This document shows positions 61,752 to 64,000 of a stretch of DNA of 64,000 bases, one piece after another. Source of the stretch: Streptomyces sp. Z26 (GTDB lineage: Bacteria > Actinomycetota > Actinomycetes > Streptomycetales > Streptomycetaceae); assembly GCF_003665095.1 (NCBI RefSeq), contig NZ_RCHV01000002.1:5070501-5134500 (forward strand), written 5' to 3'. The notes under the pieces are model-generated. The model was not told the DNA's origin and did no database searches. It saw nothing but the letters and a program-made list of their open reading frames with translations. Numbering within the stretch: the stretch's first letter is position 1; each line of letters starts with the position of its first letter. Both the position numbers and the translations under genes were made by a program.

Positions 61752-62061
61752 AGGAAACGGCCGCCTCGGAGCAGGGGGGAGAGCGCCGAGACGGCCGTGG
61801 GGACCAGATCGCCGCTCGCCCCGGGGGGTATGGGGCGGGCAGCCATCCGATCTGTGAGGAATGTGCGCGAGGGCACGTCCGGACCCGTTCTGGGGAAGAA
61901 GGGGTTCGGCTTTCATCTGCTGGAACCGTACGTCAGGGAATCCGGCCCGGACAGGCAGGACACGGACCCGGCATGGTGCTCCCACAGATTCTTCACGGTG
62001 CCCCGCGCGGGGTGGCGGCGGGCGGTGCGACGGAGGTGGCGCGCGCCCCCGCCGCGCGCCG
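61752..62061. other. Intergenic region between PAP2 and gabT genes
   Basis: About 310 bp on the 3' side of gabT and 5' side of the PAP2 gene. It probably holds the PAP2 promoter, possibly in the less GC-rich part near 61850-61930. I see no gene or clear hairpin. Confidence 0.4.
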
Positions 62062-63420
62062 TCAGAGCTCCGAGAGGGCGCTCTCCAGGACGTCCAGACC
62101 CTCGTTGAGCAGGTCCTCACCGATCACGAGCGGCGGCAGGAAGCGCATCACGTTGCCGTACGTGCCGGTGGTGAGCACCAGCAGGCCCTGCTGGTGGCAC
62201 GCCTTCGCCAGCGCGGCCGTGGCCGCCGGGTCCGGGTCCTTCGTGCCCGGCTTCACCAGCTCGATCGCGAGCATCGCGCCGCGTCCGCGCACGTCACCGA
62301 TCACGGGGTGCTGCTCCGCGAGCTTGCGCAGCCGCGGCTTCATGACCTCCTCGATCTGCCGCGCGCGGGCGGGCAGGTCCAGCTCCCGCATCGTCTCGAT
62401 CGCGCCGAGCGCGGCGGCGCACGCCACCGGGTTGCCGCCGTACGTGCCGCCGAGGCCGCCGGAGTGCGCCGCGTCCATGATTTCCGCGCGGCCCGTGACG
62501 GCCGCCAGCGGCAGCCCGCCCGCGATGCCCTTCGCGGTGGTGATCAGGTCCGGCACGATGCCCTCGTCCTCACACGCGAACCACTGTCCCGTACGACAGA
62601 AACCGGACTGGATCTCGTCCGCGACGAACACGATCCCGTTCTCCCGCGCGAACTCCGCGATCCGCGGCAGGAAGCCCTTCGCGGGCTCGATGAAACCGCC
62701 CTCGCCGAGGAGCGGTTCGATCACGATGGCGGCCACGTTCTCCGCCCCGACCTGCTTGGCGATCTGGTCGACGGCCTGCGCCGCGGCCTCCTCGGCGCAG
62801 TTCTCGGGCCCGGTCAGCCAGCGGTACGGGTAGGCCACCGGCACCCGGTACACCTCGGGCGCGAACGGCCCGAAGCCGTGCTTGTACGGCATGTTCTTCG
62901 AGGTGAGCGCCATGGTGAGGTTCGTACGGCCGTGGTAGCCGTGGTCGAAGACGACGACGGCCTGCCGCTTCGTGTACGTACGGGCGATCTTGACCGCGTT
63001 CTCCACCGCCTCCGCGCCCGAGTTGAACAGCGCGGACTTCTTCGCGTGGTCGCCCGGGGTCAGCTCGGCGAGCCGCTCGCACACCTCCACGTACGGCTCG
63101 TACGGCGTCACCATCACGCACGTGTGCGTGAACGCCTGGAGCTGCGCCGTCGCCCGCCGTACGACGGCCTCCGCGCTGTTGCCGACCGAGGTGACGGCGA
63201 TGCCGGAGCCGAAGTCGATGAACGAGTTGCCGTCCACGTCCTCCAGCACCCCGCCGCCCGCGCGCGCGGCGAACACGGGCATCACGGTGCCGATGCCGTC
63301 CGCCACCGCGGCCCGCTTGCGGGCCATCAGCGACTCCGACTTCGGGCCGGGGACGGCGGTGACGACGCGGCGCTCCTGCGGGAGCTCCGAGCCGGCGGGC
63401 ACATCGGTCATCGTGGTCAT
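62062..63420 (-). CDS. gabT: 4-aminobutyrate aminotransferase GabT
   Basis: GabT transfers the amino group of GABA to 2-oxoglutarate, giving succinate semialdehyde. The 452-residue PLP enzyme has FNSGAEAVENAVKIARTYT, DHGYHGRTNLTMALT, VFVADEIQSGFCRTG and the PLP lysine in TTAKGIAGGLPLAA. ATG follows GAGGAG. It completes the polyamine-to-succinate route suggested by the flanking genes. No succinate semialdehyde dehydrogenase-specific gene is seen in the window beyond the two dehydrogenases. Confidence 0.94.
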   Translation of the reverse strand: MTTMTDVPAGSELPQERRVVTAVPGPKSESLMARKRAAVADGIGTVMPVFAARAGGGVLEDVDGNSFIDFGSGIAVTSVGNSAEAVVRRATAQLQAFTHTCVMVTPYEPYVEVCERLAELTPGDHAKKSALFNSGAEAVENAVKIARTYTKRQAVVVFDHGYHGRTNLTMALTSKNMPYKHGFGPFAPEVYRVPVAYPYRWLTGPENCAEEAAAQAVDQIAKQVGAENVAAIVIEPLLGEGGFIEPAKGFLPRIAEFARENGIVFVADEIQSGFCRTGQWFACEDEGIVPDLITTAKGIAGGLPLAAVTGRAEIMDAAHSGGLGGTYGGNPVACAAALGAIETMRELDLPARARQIEEVMKPRLRKLAEQHPVIGDVRGRGAMLAIELVKPGTKDPDPAATAALAKACHQQGLLVLTTGTYGNVMRFLPPLVIGEDLLNEGLDVLESALSEL

Positions 63421-63784
63421 AGCGGTCTCCTCAGGAGGAAGTGGTGTGCTCGTCCTCCCGCAGGCTAGGGGCAGCCGAGGGGGCGAGACATGCACCGTCG
63501 CGGAGCAGTGGCCGTGTCGTGTTGGCCGCGGCGGACATAGGGCGCCCTCCGCGCGCGCGGAGGGCGGAGAACGTGCGGAGGGACGCGTACGGGCGTTGCG
63601 GAGGGAGGGGGCGACGTGCGGAGGGGCGTGTACGGGCGTGCGGAGGGACGCGTACCGGCGGACGTACGCGAGTGGCCGGTCCGTACCGCGTACCGCCCCG
63701 GAGCGGCGCAACTCGCCCGGCTGACGGCTAGATTGGGTGAGCAGGCACTGACACTCGCGGGCTGATCAGGGGTAGAGGCACTCG
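63421..63784. other. Intergenic region with GC-rich repeats
   Basis: The 364-bp gap upstream of gabT and of the next plus-strand gene should contain divergent promoters. Its centre holds three imperfect copies of a 23-bp sequence (listed separately). No gene is credible here. Confidence 0.5.
63573..63660. repeat. Three imperfect 23-bp direct repeats
   Basis: GTGCGGAGGGACGCGTACGG-GCG occurs at 63573-63595, 63616-63638 (two substitutions) and 63638-63660 (one substitution). Related GCGGAGGG units lie around them. They may be a local duplication or multiple binding sites in the gabT upstream region. Confidence 0.6.
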
Positions 63785-64000
63785 ATGGACATGGGCTCAC
63801 CGCGTCGTGGACACGGGACGGGCGCGGGACACGGCCACGGCGCCGCGGACCAGGGCGGGCCGCCGCAGCCGGAACCGGGGCGGAACGGCGCCGGGGTGCC
63901 GCGGCAGGCGGGACCCCCGCCGTCCGCGCCCCCCGCGGCGGGCCCACCGCCGCTGCCGCCCACCACCCCCGCCGTACCGTCCACCGCGCCGCTCCCGCCG
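63785..64000 (+). CDS. Start of a Pro/Gly-rich protein, cut by the window edge
   Basis: An ATG after GAGG opens a frame of 72 codons without stop to the window end: MDMGSPRRGHGTGAGHGHGA, then Gly/Pro/Ala-rich sequence. The composition is that of a disordered N-terminal region, as in many Streptomyces kinases and membrane proteins. The product cannot be identified from this part. Confidence 0.55.
   Translation, partial: MDMGSPRRGHGTGAGHGHGAADQGGPPQPEPGRNGAGVPRQAGPPPSAPPAAGPPPLPPTTPAVPSTAPLPP

Noticed and set aside
61752..61916. Longer N terminus for the PAP2 protein
   Set aside because: The extra 55 residues are low-complexity Pro/Arg/Gly, not membrane-like, and lack a ribosome site; kept only as an alternative start.
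1..64000. tRNA, rRNA or CRISPR loci
   Set aside because: No cloverleaf-type sequence, rRNA segment or regularly spaced repeat array was recognised by eye on either strand; short or divergent RNAs could be missed.

Overview
The window is a 64 kb piece of a high-GC actinomycete chromosome, almost certainly Streptomyces or a close relative. The evidence is the very high GC content, frequent GTG starts, four tandem signal peptidase genes (sipWXYZ), the sporulation sigma factor whiG, and the order glnD-ffh-rpsP-khpA-rimM-trmD-rplS-sip-yraN-comM-dprA-whiG-rpsB-tsf-pyrH-frr-cdsA-rlmN, which is the Streptomyces core order. No tRNA, rRNA or CRISPR array was recognised.

Layout. 1-14.3 kb: the 3' part of glnD, the SRP GTPase gene ffh, an acetyltransferase, a membrane protein, a methyltransferase, a SprT-like metalloprotease, the rpsP-khpA-rimM-trmD-rplS ribosome and tRNA-maturation cluster, four signal peptidases and a DUF2469 gene. 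14.3-29.5 kb: yraN followed by comM and dprA, each split by a different tyrosine-recombinase element. 29.8-38.7 kb: whiG, a TetR regulator, an M23-like protein, rpsB-tsf, pyrH, frr-cdsA and rlmN. 38.8-42.8 kb: a TPP riboswitch followed by the thiamine importer thiBPQ. 42.8-47 kb: a LOG-family gene, a complete IS982-type insertion sequence and a two-gene ABC transporter. 47-63.5 kb: a polyamine/GABA region with two aminotransferases, two aldehyde dehydrogenases, an Lrp/AsnC regulator, a PotDABC-like importer and an FAD amine oxidase, interleaved with adenosine deaminase, glycerophosphodiesterase, PAP2 and small unknown genes. The last ~220 bp open a Pro/Gly-rich coding region cut by the window edge.

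The most unusual part is 15.4-29.1 kb. Element 1 (about 5.05 kb, in comM just before the Walker A motif) carries an integrase, a small XRE-type regulator, an 807-residue protein with 16 CxxC motifs fused to a catalytically dead recombinase fold, and a cargo gene. Element 2 (about 6.9 kb, in dprA) is a Tn554-like tnpA-tnpB-tnpC transposon whose cargo is a TauD-type dioxygenase overlapping a second gene. The cargo gene of element 1 and the second cargo gene of element 2 encode analogous proteins: an N-terminal HEPN-like helical region with an Rx4H motif (RN-x3-H), and a C-terminal four-cysteine zinc ribbon with an acidic tail. Two unrelated elements have therefore inactivated two adjacent DNA-uptake/recombination genes and brought in parallel predicted RNases. 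This is the best candidate for an undescribed defence or toxin-like system; the functional assignment is inference.

In the polyamine region the importer brings in polyamines, the aminotransferases, FAD oxidase and aldehyde dehydrogenases probably convert them to GABA, and GabT passes GABA to succinate semialdehyde. An AsnC-type regulator is divergent from one dehydrogenase gene, and a 10-bp inverted repeat lies before the transporter operon.
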